DNA from: UBA2336 sp964419145
Lineage (GTDB): Bacteria; Bacteroidota; Bacteroidia; Cytophagales; Cyclobacteriaceae
Length of the DNA: 64,000 nucleotides
Reading direction: 5' to 3'
Assembly: GCA_964419145.1 (NCBI GenBank)
Contig: CAYQOM010000011.1
Location: 1 to 64,000, forward strand
The position numbers were made by a program, and so were the translations under genes. Positions 25,502-33,716 of the stretch are shown here, piece by piece. Each line of letters starts with the position of its first letter. Position 1 is the stretch's first letter. Below the pieces are notes generated by a model, which worked only from the letters and a program-made list of their open reading frames with translations, did not search any database and was not told where the DNA came from.

Positions 25502-26947
25502 ATGGCCAAACTCAAGAACATCATCAAGCAACTTTCTGAGAAGGATTTTAAAGCCATCCACGACTCGTTGATTGAAAGCAATGCTGAAAAATCCGCATAC
25601 CTCTTAAAAGCCCTTCGCGAACGCTCCCTCTCCGATACCAAAATTATGACGGAACTGGAAGTGAACGCCAATGCATACTATACCCTGCGATCTCGGCTAA
25701 ACCTAAAGATTGAAGAGTACCTGATGCAGCAGTTGGAAAGCCCACGTACGGACGTGCTGCGCAAGGTGGCCAACATCAACGAAATTGTATTTACCAAGAA
25801 GCGCACTATCGCCATTGCCACCCTAAAAAAACTTGAAAAAGAACTGATCGATTACGATCTGGCTAACGAGCTTACCATCATTTATAAATCGCTTAAAAAA
25901 CTCCAGGTAAACTCGCCCGATTATTTCCAGTACTCGCAGTTGTACAACCGCCATGTGGCTTATATGTTGGCGCTCGATAAAGCGGAAGACCTGCTGGCGG
26001 ATTACTTTAAGAAATTCGGAAGCTATCTATTTACAGGTGATGAGGTAGAGAAACTCGGACTCTCACTTTTATTAAAGGAGATGTCGAATGTTTCAAACCT
26101 GTACGAATCACACCGCTTGTATGTTTACCGCAGCGCTATGCATGTTTTCCACAGGCTGTTTGTTGAGCCGGATGAAAACCTGCAGCAGGATACCGAATCG
26201 ATTGAAGATACCTTTGCCAAGGTTCAGAAGATTTTTGAAAGCTACAGCCTGGATTCCATTTACTACCACTTGAACCTGGTGTTTGAGTTTTTGAAACTGG
26301 AGTATTACAATCACTACAAAGTTTACCGGCAGGCTGAAAAGTATTTTGAAGAAGTGAACGATGCCGCAGGCAACCTGTTAACAAACTACGCAACCTATAC
26401 GTTCCCTGCGCAGTTCCTCATCTCCAAACTCGAACGCCACCTGCGCCTGAATACGGAAGGCGACCTCTATGCCGAAAACGATAACTTGTTTGTGGATTAT
26501 GAACCTGATGTGCTGGATATACCCCGGCACGTTATTTTCGTAACGTATAAAGCCTTGTCGGCTTACTATGCTGATAAATTTGATGAAGCCGCCAAACTGA
26601 TCAACAATTTATTGAACGAAGTAAGCCTGAAAAAGTACCCTATCACCCAACTGGAAATTAAATCGCTGCTGGCCCTTCAATATGTATTGCTTCGCGATTA
26701 TGAATTGTTCAACCAACTCGCAAACAGCATTCAGCGTCAGATACGGTTAATTGGAAAAGACGCCTGCGAAAACATTCAACTGTTTATTAAAATATTAAAA
26801 ATAGCTGTGAGTGAAGCCAAACGGGAGAAAGCGAAAAAGATTAATGCGGTTATACCCAAGTTGCAGGCCGCACAGGCCAGCTATTTTGCGCCTACCTTAT
26901 TGGTACGATTGGATGAAAAGTTGGTCAAAAATCTAACGGAGTATTGA
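25502..26947 (+). CDS. Conserved helical protein of unknown function
   Basis: This 481-aa cytoplasmic protein has no signal peptide or membrane segment. It is almost wholly alpha-helical with TPR/HAT-like amphipathic repeats (SLIESNAEKSAYLLKALRER, YYHLNLVFEFLKLEYYNHYK, YKALSAYYADKFDEAAKLIN). No catalytic motif is visible and I do not recognise the family. It converges on a single-domain response regulator with two bases between stops. The space before it (25344-25501) is shared with the divergent WG-repeat gene. Confidence 0.75.
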   Translation: MAKLKNIIKQLSEKDFKAIHDSLIESNAEKSAYLLKALRERSLSDTKIMTELEVNANAYYTLRSRLNLKIEEYLMQQLESPRTDVLRKVANINEIVFTKKRTIAIATLKKLEKELIDYDLANELTIIYKSLKKLQVNSPDYFQYSQLYNRHVAYMLALDKAEDLLADYFKKFGSYLFTGDEVEKLGLSLLLKEMSNVSNLYESHRLYVYRSAMHVFHRLFVEPDENLQQDTESIEDTFAKVQKIFESYSLDSIYYHLNLVFEFLKLEYYNHYKVYRQAEKYFEEVNDAAGNLLTNYATYTFPAQFLISKLERHLRLNTEGDLYAENDNLFVDYEPDVLDIPRHVIFVTYKALSAYYADKFDEAAKLINNLLNEVSLKKYPITQLEIKSLLALQYVLLRDYELFNQLANSIQRQIRLIGKDACENIQLFIKILKIAVSEAKREKAKKINAVIPKLQAAQASYFAPTLLVRLDEKLVKNLTEY

Positions 26948-26949
26948 TA

Positions 26950-27357
26950 TCAGACTTCAAGCTTCAGAATGTTCTCGTGAGAGAGCGGCTTATTCAGGTA
27001 AAGCTTCACATTCTCATATTTTTTAGATCGGCTGAAATCCTGCGGGTTGATACTGGAGGTAAGCATGACGATCTTACATTTCTTCTTCGCTACGTTGCTG
27101 AGTTTCTCAAATTCTTCCAAAAACTGAAAGCCATCCATCAGCGGCATATCGATGTCGAGAAAAATTACATCGGGTAACACTTTATCGGCTACATCCAGGC
27201 GTTCCATGTTTCGCAAAAATTCGATGGCGCTTTTCGCTCCGGTGTGGGTGTAGATGTTTTCCGTAACTGCGGCAGACTCAATCATCTTTTGATTGATGAG
27301 GTTATCAATCTCATTGTCATCAATCAACATAACGGTGCGAAACTTCTTCTCAGCCAT
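26950..27357 (-). CDS. Single-domain response regulator (CheY-like)
   Basis: This 135-aa protein is only a receiver domain: acidic pair Asp13-Asp14 in VMLIDDNEIDN, phospho-acceptor Asp68 in VIFLDIDMPLMDG, Thr100 in IVMLTSS and Lys123 in YLNKP. There is no output domain, so it must act by protein contact or as a phosphotransfer relay. The short insert between helix 2 and strand 3 is typical of the Bacteroidota receiver group often found with hybrid kinases. No kinase gene is adjacent. Confidence 0.92.
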   Translation of the reverse strand: MAEKKFRTVMLIDDNEIDNLINQKMIESAAVTENIYTHTGAKSAIEFLRNMERLDVADKVLPDVIFLDIDMPLMDGFQFLEEFEKLSNVAKKKCKIVMLTSSINPQDFSRSKKYENVKLYLNKPLSHENILKLEV

Positions 27358-27416
27358 AAAAATTTAGGGTATACGTGTTTATAAAAATAGATGTTTGTAA
27401 CTGAATTCCAAGCAGT

Positions 27417-28958
27417 TTAAATGTCAAATTTAATGCCCTGAGCCAGGGGCAGGGAGTCGCCATAATTAATGGTATTGGTTTGCCTGCGCATGTAAATTTT
27501 CCAGGCATCCGAACCCGATTCACGGCCTCCTCCTGTTTCCTTTTCGCCACCAAATGCCCCGCCTATTTCGGCCCCGGATGTACCGATATTCACATTGGCA
27601 ATGCCACAATCCGACCCCGCATGCGACAGGAACTGCTCCATCTGGCGCAGGTCAGTAGTCATGATGGCCGATGACAATCCCTGTTTCACATTGTTTTGCA
27701 TCTCAATGGCTTCATCCAGGTTCTTATATTTAATCAGGTATAAAATCGGGGCGAAGGTTTCCTGCTGAACAATCGGGTAGTTGTTTTTTACTTCGGCAAT
27801 AGCCGGCTTAACATAACATCCTGAGTTATACCCCTTCCCTTTCAACACACCGCCTTCCACCACAAACTTTCCGCCTTGCTTTACTACTTCACTAAGCGCA
27901 TTTAAATAAAGCGAAACCGCATTCTGGTCGATAAGCGGACCCACATGATTCTTTGAATCAAGTGGATTACCAATCGACAACTGGCTGTATGCCTTCTTCA
28001 GGCGATTCTTAACATCGTTATAAACTTTTTCATGAATGATTAACCTGCGCGTTGTGGTACACCGTTGACCGGCCGTGCCAACCGCCCCAAACAATGCACC
28101 GCGAATGGCCATATCCAGGTTTGCATTTTCCGTGATGATGATGGCGTTGTTTCCACCCAACTCCAATAAAGGGCGACCAAAACGCTCAACCACCATTTTT
28201 CCAACAGCCCGGCCCATTCGGGTTGAACCCGTTGCTGATACCAATGGAATATCTTCACATTGTGCCAGCATTTTTCCGATTGACGCATCGCCATTCACCA
28301 AACAGGAAACACCTTCCGGTACATCGTTGGCCTCAAACACTTTTGCAATGATGTTCTGGCAGGCAACACTGCACAGCGGAGTTTTTTCAGATGGCTTCCA
28401 CACACACGTGTCGCCACACACCCAGGCCAACATGGTATTCCATGACCAAACCGCTACCGGAAAATTGAAGGAAGATATAATACCAACAATACCGAGCGGA
28501 TGATACTGCTCATACATGCGGTGGTTGGGGCGCTCAGAATGCATGGTTAATCCGTGAAGCTGCCGTGAAAGACCTACCGCGAAATCACAGATGTCGATCA
28601 TCTCCTGCACTTCACCCAGTCCCTCCTGCAGCGATTTCCCCATCTCATAAGAAACCAGCTTACCAAGCGCATCTTTATTGGCACGCAATGCTTCACCAAT
28701 TTGCCGCACCACTTCTCCGCGTCTTGGTGCAGGCCATTTCCGCCATTCCTTAAACGCTTCTTTTGAAACGGCTACTACTTCGTGAAAGGATTTCTCATCG
28801 GCAGCCTGAACGGAGCCGATCAAGGCACCATCTACCGGTGAATACGATTCAATAACCGGTCCTTTTGTTTTGATCCATTTTTTTCCGGTTGATACACCCG
28901 AATTGGATGATTTGACACCAAGTGATACGAGCGTTTTTTGAATGGCTGAGTTCTTCAT
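27417..28958 (-). CDS. ALDH7-family aldehyde dehydrogenase (aminoadipate semialdehyde dehydrogenase-like)
   Basis: This 513-aa enzyme has the ALDH signature Glu in LELGGNNAIII and the catalytic Cys in GTAGQRCTTTRRL, the exact ALDH7 (antiquitin/AmaB) context. The N-terminal ALGVKSSNSGVSTGKKW and the C-terminal GGAFGGEKETGGGRESGSDA support this family, which oxidises alpha-aminoadipate semialdehyde (piperideine-6-carboxylate) in lysine breakdown using NAD. No other lysine catabolism gene is nearby. An inverted repeat overlapping a -7 element directly upstream suggests a repressor site. Confidence 0.9.
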   Translation of the reverse strand: MKNSAIQKTLVSLGVKSSNSGVSTGKKWIKTKGPVIESYSPVDGALIGSVQAADEKSFHEVVAVSKEAFKEWRKWPAPRRGEVVRQIGEALRANKDALGKLVSYEMGKSLQEGLGEVQEMIDICDFAVGLSRQLHGLTMHSERPNHRMYEQYHPLGIVGIISSFNFPVAVWSWNTMLAWVCGDTCVWKPSEKTPLCSVACQNIIAKVFEANDVPEGVSCLVNGDASIGKMLAQCEDIPLVSATGSTRMGRAVGKMVVERFGRPLLELGGNNAIIITENANLDMAIRGALFGAVGTAGQRCTTTRRLIIHEKVYNDVKNRLKKAYSQLSIGNPLDSKNHVGPLIDQNAVSLYLNALSEVVKQGGKFVVEGGVLKGKGYNSGCYVKPAIAEVKNNYPIVQQETFAPILYLIKYKNLDEAIEMQNNVKQGLSSAIMTTDLRQMEQFLSHAGSDCGIANVNIGTSGAEIGGAFGGEKETGGGRESGSDAWKIYMRRQTNTINYGDSLPLAQGIKFDI

Positions 28959-28973
28959 GATCTGTTAGTAAAG

Positions 28974-28996
28974 CTGCAAATCTAACGGATTTGCAG
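28974..28996. promoter_or_regulatory. Inverted repeat overlapping the -7 element of the ALDH7 gene
   Basis: CTGCAAATC (28974-28982) and GATTTGCAG (28988-28996) are perfect complements around a 5-base spacer. On the minus strand TAGATTTG (28977-28984) within it matches TAnnTTTG. The dyad lies 15 bp upstream of the ALDH7 ATG. Confidence 0.6.
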
Positions 28997-29082
28997 TTTG
29001 GAAGGCATATTTATGGTGTTTATCCTGGCAAGAATTCGTGCAGAAAACTGCTTACTTCTGATGGATGCCTTTACTTTGCAGG

Positions 29083-31371
29083 ATGACCGATTCGCGCAGC
29101 CCATCACTTGAACAAACCGTAACAGACCGGATTGATGCCGCGGTTAAATTTATCAATACAACAAGCAGTCATATTTTCCTTACCGGAAAGGCAGGAACGG
29201 GTAAAACCACATTCTTAAAAAACCTCGCTCGCAAAACACATAAATCGTTTGTGGTGATTGCCCCTACCGGGATTGCCGCACTTAATGCCGGTGGCGTTAC
29301 CATCCACTCACAATTTTTACTGCCGCGAGGCACCTTTTTGCCCGAACGGTTTCTTCCACACGACTTTCAGGATAATGGCAGTTACTTTTCAACCGATGTG
29401 CTGGGAAGAAAACATCCGTTAAACAGTGATCGAAAACAGGTACTCCGATCCATCGATTTACTGGTGATTGATGAGGTGAGCATGTTACGTGCCGATGTAC
29501 TGGATGCAATCGACTACCGCCTGAAAGCTGCGCGCGGAAATTTTTATCAAAGTTTTGGTGGGGTTCAAGTGCTGTTTATTGGTGACTTGTATCAGCTGCC
29601 CCCGGTAGTTAAGGGTGAAGAAGCACAGGTGCTCGGGCGGTATTACACAACGCCCTGGTTTTATGAAGCAAAGGCACTCCAACACGAGCCCTTTGTTTAC
29701 ATTGAACTGGATAAAATTTTTCGTCAGCAGGATAATGCCTTTATCAACATATTGAACAACCTGCGCAACAACATTATCCAAGAGTCGGACATTGAAAAAC
29801 TAAACCAGTACTATCAACCGGCTGAGTCGATTAAGCAACTAAAGGAAGTCATTACCCTAACCACGCATAACTATAAAGCCGATGAATTGAACCGGAATAT
29901 GTTGCGCGAGTTGAAGTCACCCTCCTACTACTTTGACGCCATCATTCAAGGAGATTTTCCGGAAAGCATGTATCCAGTGCTCCAACAAATTGAACTGAAA
30001 GAAGGCGCACAAATCATGTTCATTAAAAATGATTCGGAAGGAAACGCATATGTGAACGGCAACCTGGCTACTGTAAAAACACTTTCTTCAGACAGCATTA
30101 CGGTGGTTATGGCAGATTCGCACGACACGTATACGCTCAAAAAAGAAACATGGGAAAATAAAAAGTATACCGTTAATGCTGATACCCGCGAACTTGATGA
30201 AGAAGTGGTGGGCACGTTTGTCCAGTATCCGGTTAAACTTGCATGGGCCATTACCGTGCACAAAAGCCAAGGACTTACTTTTGATAAAGCTGTCATTGAT
30301 GTGGATCAGGCTTTTGCCGATGGTCAGGTTTACGTAGCGCTTTCCCGGTTACGCTCACTGGACGGACTGATCCTGCGCACCCCAATCAACCCCAGGGTAA
30401 TTGGCACCAATAAGAATATTGTCGCGTTTTCTGAGCAATACAACAAACCTTCAAAACTACTTGCCGAGCTAAAGGCAAGTCAGCAACATTTTGCTTTTGA
30501 GATGCTGAGCAAAACATTCGATTTTGAAAGTCTGGTTAAGGAGATTCGCTTTTTACAAAAAGGCCATTCCGACAATCCGGTAAACGACATCGCTACAAAA
30601 CCGGTATTGATGCAAATACAGGAATCGTTGGCTGCTGAAAGTGGAACGACCATCAAATTCAAGCAGCAGTTGGATAACCTGCTTCATCGTAAGGATTATC
30701 AAACCTTAATGGATCGAATTGAAAAAGGGAGCGCCTACTACAAAAATCTGTTGTATAAAAATCTCGAAATACTTTTACGCCACATCGCAGAAACCAAACA
30801 TCGCAAACGGGTAAAAGCTTACCTGACCAGCTTGCAGGATATCGATCAATTGCTTTCAAAAAAACTGGAGGAAGTTGACAAAGCACCTATCCTTACGCAG
30901 GCCATTTTAAGTGGGGAAGATCCGGAAGGATTAACCGCGTTGGCCGAACAACGATCGGTAACGCGCCACGCCATGCAAAAGGAAATTGATAAAACCATTG
31001 AACCGGTAGTATCAAAACCCAGGCAAAAGAAAGGTACACGTTCCAAAAAGAATGAGCGAAGTACGTATGATGTGACCCTGGATTACTTTAATGCCGGCAT
31101 GACGATTGAGCAAATTGCGAAGGAGCGAGGACTTGTGGCCGGAACCATTCAATCGCACTTAGCCAAAGCCGTTGAAATGGGCCGCGTCAATATTTTCAAA
31201 GTTGTGCCTGAGGAACGGGTTGAAGAAATTTTACAGGGTATGAATGAGATGCCTGATGCCTTTAGCTCAAAAGAATTATTCGATAAACTGGGTGGTAAAT
31301 TCAGTTATGGAGAATTACGGGCAACTATGGCGTTTGCGGGCAAAAAATCAATCCGAAAAACACCTGAGTAA
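29083..31371 (+). CDS. PIF1-like superfamily 1 helicase with C-terminal HTH domain
   Basis: From the ATG at 29083 the protein has 762 aa (an ATG six codons upstream, 29065, is possible). Helicase motifs are Walker A LTGKAGTGKTTF, Ia VIAPTGIAALNAGGVTIHS, II LVIDEVSMLRADVLD, III FIGDLYQLPPVV and the late motifs WAITVHKSQGLTFDKAVID and VYVALSRLRSLDGL. This is the PIF1/RRM3-like group. Residues from about 650 hold a helix-turn-helix (TYDVTLDYFNAGMTIEQIAK then ERGLVAGTIQSHLAKAVEMG), an HTH_40-like module also found at the end of some RecQ proteins. It is a 5'-3' DNA helicase by homology. It converges with the HtrA gene. Confidence 0.9.
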   Translation: MTDSRSPSLEQTVTDRIDAAVKFINTTSSHIFLTGKAGTGKTTFLKNLARKTHKSFVVIAPTGIAALNAGGVTIHSQFLLPRGTFLPERFLPHDFQDNGSYFSTDVLGRKHPLNSDRKQVLRSIDLLVIDEVSMLRADVLDAIDYRLKAARGNFYQSFGGVQVLFIGDLYQLPPVVKGEEAQVLGRYYTTPWFYEAKALQHEPFVYIELDKIFRQQDNAFINILNNLRNNIIQESDIEKLNQYYQPAESIKQLKEVITLTTHNYKADELNRNMLRELKSPSYYFDAIIQGDFPESMYPVLQQIELKEGAQIMFIKNDSEGNAYVNGNLATVKTLSSDSITVVMADSHDTYTLKKETWENKKYTVNADTRELDEEVVGTFVQYPVKLAWAITVHKSQGLTFDKAVIDVDQAFADGQVYVALSRLRSLDGLILRTPINPRVIGTNKNIVAFSEQYNKPSKLLAELKASQQHFAFEMLSKTFDFESLVKEIRFLQKGHSDNPVNDIATKPVLMQIQESLAAESGTTIKFKQQLDNLLHRKDYQTLMDRIEKGSAYYKNLLYKNLEILLRHIAETKHRKRVKAYLTSLQDIDQLLSKKLEEVDKAPILTQAILSGEDPEGLTALAEQRSVTRHAMQKEIDKTIEPVVSKPRQKKGTRSKKNERSTYDVTLDYFNAGMTIEQIAKERGLVAGTIQSHLAKAVEMGRVNIFKVVPEERVEEILQGMNEMPDAFSSKELFDKLGGKFSYGELRATMAFAGKKSIRKTPE

Positions 31372-31374
31372 TGC

Positions 31375-32811
31375 TTACCAATCTAACCCGTAGGTTGCCT
31401 TCTCACCATTCGCATAATAGCCTTCAATCAGCACACCGCCCTTTTTATACTCCAGCATGCGGTTCAAATCAGCGAGGTTATCCACCGGTACCCGATCCAC
31501 ATACGCGATGATAAAGCCTTCGCGCAACCCGGCTGTTTGCCATTTTCCTTCTTCCACTTTTTTAACCTGTACTCCTCCTTCAAGTTTTAAATTGAGCAGG
31601 TCGGAATACGGCACATCTTCAAAGTAAGCACCATTGAGTTCATTTTTGATTTCGGGCTCAATAAGTGCTTCGTTACCATCGCTGTTTTTTAGGCGGGCAC
31701 GTACGGTAACATTTTCAGTCCCTCGTACATACGTTACCGAAATTTCTTTACCAGGTCGGTTGCGGGCAACCCACTCTTGTAATTCGGAAACTGTATTTAC
31801 CGGCCGTGAGTCGATAGCCGTAATGACATCACCCTGTTGAATGCCCGATTCTTCTGCCGCGCCACCGCGACTAACCCGGTTCACCAACACACCCCGGTTC
31901 ACGTTAAGCGAAAGCCTATCCGAAACATTTGCATCCACATCAGAAATCTGAATGCCTAGCAAACCGCGTTGCACCTGACCAAACTCCAACAGATCGTCCA
32001 TTACTTTTTTCACCAGGCTTACTGGTATGGCAAAGGAGTAACCTGAATATTGCCCAGTAGCTGTGGCAATTGCTGTATTGATACCGATTAGTTCGCCTTT
32101 CAGGTTTACCAATGCACCCCCACTGTTACCCGGGTTCACAGCAGCATCGGTTTGAATAAAGGATTCAACCTGCAGGTTATTCCGATCGCGAAGGATGCCG
32201 ATGTTTCTTGCCTTTGCGCTTACAATGCCAGCCGTTACGGTTGAGTTTAGATCAAACGGATTACCGATGGCCAACACCCATTCTCCCGGGCCAATGCCAT
32301 CCGAATTTCCATAACGAATAAAGGGAAGCTCTTTTGCTTTAATCTTCAGCAAAGCAAGATCGGTACTTGGATCGGTGCCTACAATTTTGGCATAGTAACG
32401 TTGGTTGTCGTTCATGACAACTTCAACATTGGTTGCATCTTCAATTACATGATTATTCGTAACGATGTATCCATCATCGGAAATGATAACTCCCGAACCA
32501 GAAGAACGGGCTGGCGCTTTATAGTACAACTCCAACGGATTGAGACTGAACATTCCTGAACCATAGGTGGTACGAATGTGCACCACACCGCTCACTACTT
32601 TTTTGGAAGCAGTGAGAAAATCCATTCCTGCGGGAACGCGATAGGTACTATCCGAATCAAAGCTGGTCAGTTTCATGCGTTGCCGATCTTCAATGGAAGA
32701 ATAAGGAGCAGAAATAGAATCCAGGTAATGTACCGTATACCAGGATCCGATTACGCCTCCGGCAATCGCAACCAATAAAATGAGCAGGGTAAAAATAATC
32801 GTACGCTTCAT
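31375..32811 (-). CDS. HtrA/DegQ-type serine protease with two PDZ domains
   Basis: This 478-aa protein has an N-terminal signal anchor (about 4-24). The trypsin-like domain carries His121 (TNNHVIEDA), Asp151 (DPSTDLALLKI) and Ser230 (NPGNSGGALV), giving a complete catalytic triad. PDZ domains follow at about 265-350 and 390-475. DegQ/DegP-like enzymes degrade or hold misfolded proteins in the periplasm. The membrane anchor makes it closer to DegS in topology although it has two PDZ domains. Hsp20 is the next upstream gene on the same strand. Confidence 0.94.
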   Translation of the reverse strand: MKRTIIFTLLILLVAIAGGVIGSWYTVHYLDSISAPYSSIEDRQRMKLTSFDSDSTYRVPAGMDFLTASKKVVSGVVHIRTTYGSGMFSLNPLELYYKAPARSSGSGVIISDDGYIVTNNHVIEDATNVEVVMNDNQRYYAKIVGTDPSTDLALLKIKAKELPFIRYGNSDGIGPGEWVLAIGNPFDLNSTVTAGIVSAKARNIGILRDRNNLQVESFIQTDAAVNPGNSGGALVNLKGELIGINTAIATATGQYSGYSFAIPVSLVKKVMDDLLEFGQVQRGLLGIQISDVDANVSDRLSLNVNRGVLVNRVSRGGAAEESGIQQGDVITAIDSRPVNTVSELQEWVARNRPGKEISVTYVRGTENVTVRARLKNSDGNEALIEPEIKNELNGAYFEDVPYSDLLNLKLEGGVQVKKVEEGKWQTAGLREGFIIAYVDRVPVDNLADLNRMLEYKKGGVLIEGYYANGEKATYGLDW

Positions 32812-32910
32812 ATCAACAGGTGTTTAGCAGCAATAAGAAAGTTAACGGATTTTTTATTTCGAAGGATAAAACTCAGCCGCATTTTAGATAAGCGGGCAAA
32901 TTAATCTGTG

Positions 32911-32954
32911 ATAAACAAAAAGAAAGCCCCGCCCCCGTTGCCGGAGACGAGGCT
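32911..32954 (-). terminator. Rho-independent terminator of hsp20
   Basis: On the minus strand a 13-bp stem (arms 32954-32942 and 32937-32925, three G-U pairs) closes on a GCAA tetraloop and is followed by TTCTTTTTGTTT. It lies 34 bp after the Hsp20 stop. Confidence 0.85.
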
Positions 32955-32987
32955 ACTCACCTAACCTAACCCTACTTGCTAGTGCCT

Positions 32988-33428
32988 TTAATTAACTTTT
33001 ATTGAGGTTTTCAGTGCTTTTTTCTCATCCTTTGGTACCGTTACCTCCAGAATTCCATTCACATAGGTTGCAGAAATTTTTGAAGCATCTACATTTTCGG
33101 GCAGCGAGAATGAACGACTGAATGTTCCATACTGCGTTTCAATCGAGTAGAAGTTCTTCTCCTTCTTTTCATTCTGGAACTTACGCTCACCGCTGATGGT
33201 CAGGTAATTGTCCTTCAGGTCGATGTTGAAATCTTCCTTGTTCATACCCGGAACGGCCACGTGAATTTCATAGGCTTTTTCGGTTTCAACCACATCAACG
33301 CGTGGCACAAACGAATACGCAGAACCACCTGTGCGGGCTACGGATTCATTGAAAAAACGATCGATCAAATTGCTGAAGGATGTCGGTACGAAATCGTTCA
33401 GTGCGGAATTGTATCTGATAAGGCTCAT
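32988..33428 (-). CDS. Small heat shock protein (Hsp20/alpha-crystallin)
   Basis: From the ATG at 33426-33428 the protein has 146 aa, beginning MSLIRYNSALNDFVPTSFSN. An ORF extension of 31 codons upstream (to 33521) is not conserved-looking and is rejected. The alpha-crystallin domain (about 40-146) has VPRVDVVETEKAYEIHVAVP, DLKDNYLTISGER, FSRSFSLPENVD and ATYVNGILEVTVPK with the GIL signature. It is an ATP-independent holdase. In the leader, AGACA/TGTCT at 33552-33564 forms a short dyad. Confidence 0.94.
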   Translation of the reverse strand: MSLIRYNSALNDFVPTSFSNLIDRFFNESVARTGGSAYSFVPRVDVVETEKAYEIHVAVPGMNKEDFNIDLKDNYLTISGERKFQNEKKEKNFYSIETQYGTFSRSFSLPENVDASKISATYVNGILEVTVPKDEKKALKTSIKVN

Positions 33429-33716
33429 AGTTTTATTTTGTTTGGTTAAACATTCAAAATCACTTACGTCATGCCTATCCTGAAAAAATATGCCGATCCA
33501 ATAATTAAGCCATAATGACACCTTTTTGTATTCAATTACGGGGTATTTTAAGACATTTTGTCTCTATTTAATCTCTGTCCCTGCAATTTTAATCCTTTGC
33601 TGCCTTGATGATCAGCTCTCAAAAAAGTGTGTTTAAGCCTTCAATTTCCTTGTTTTTAGGCCTTACAGAATCGATTAAAGCGCTATATTTCACCTCATTC
33701 AACCTGATTTTAACCT

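Noticed and set aside
33429..33521. N-terminal extension of Hsp20
   Set aside because: The 31 extra codons do not look like Hsp20; the ATG at 33428 gives the usual N-terminus.
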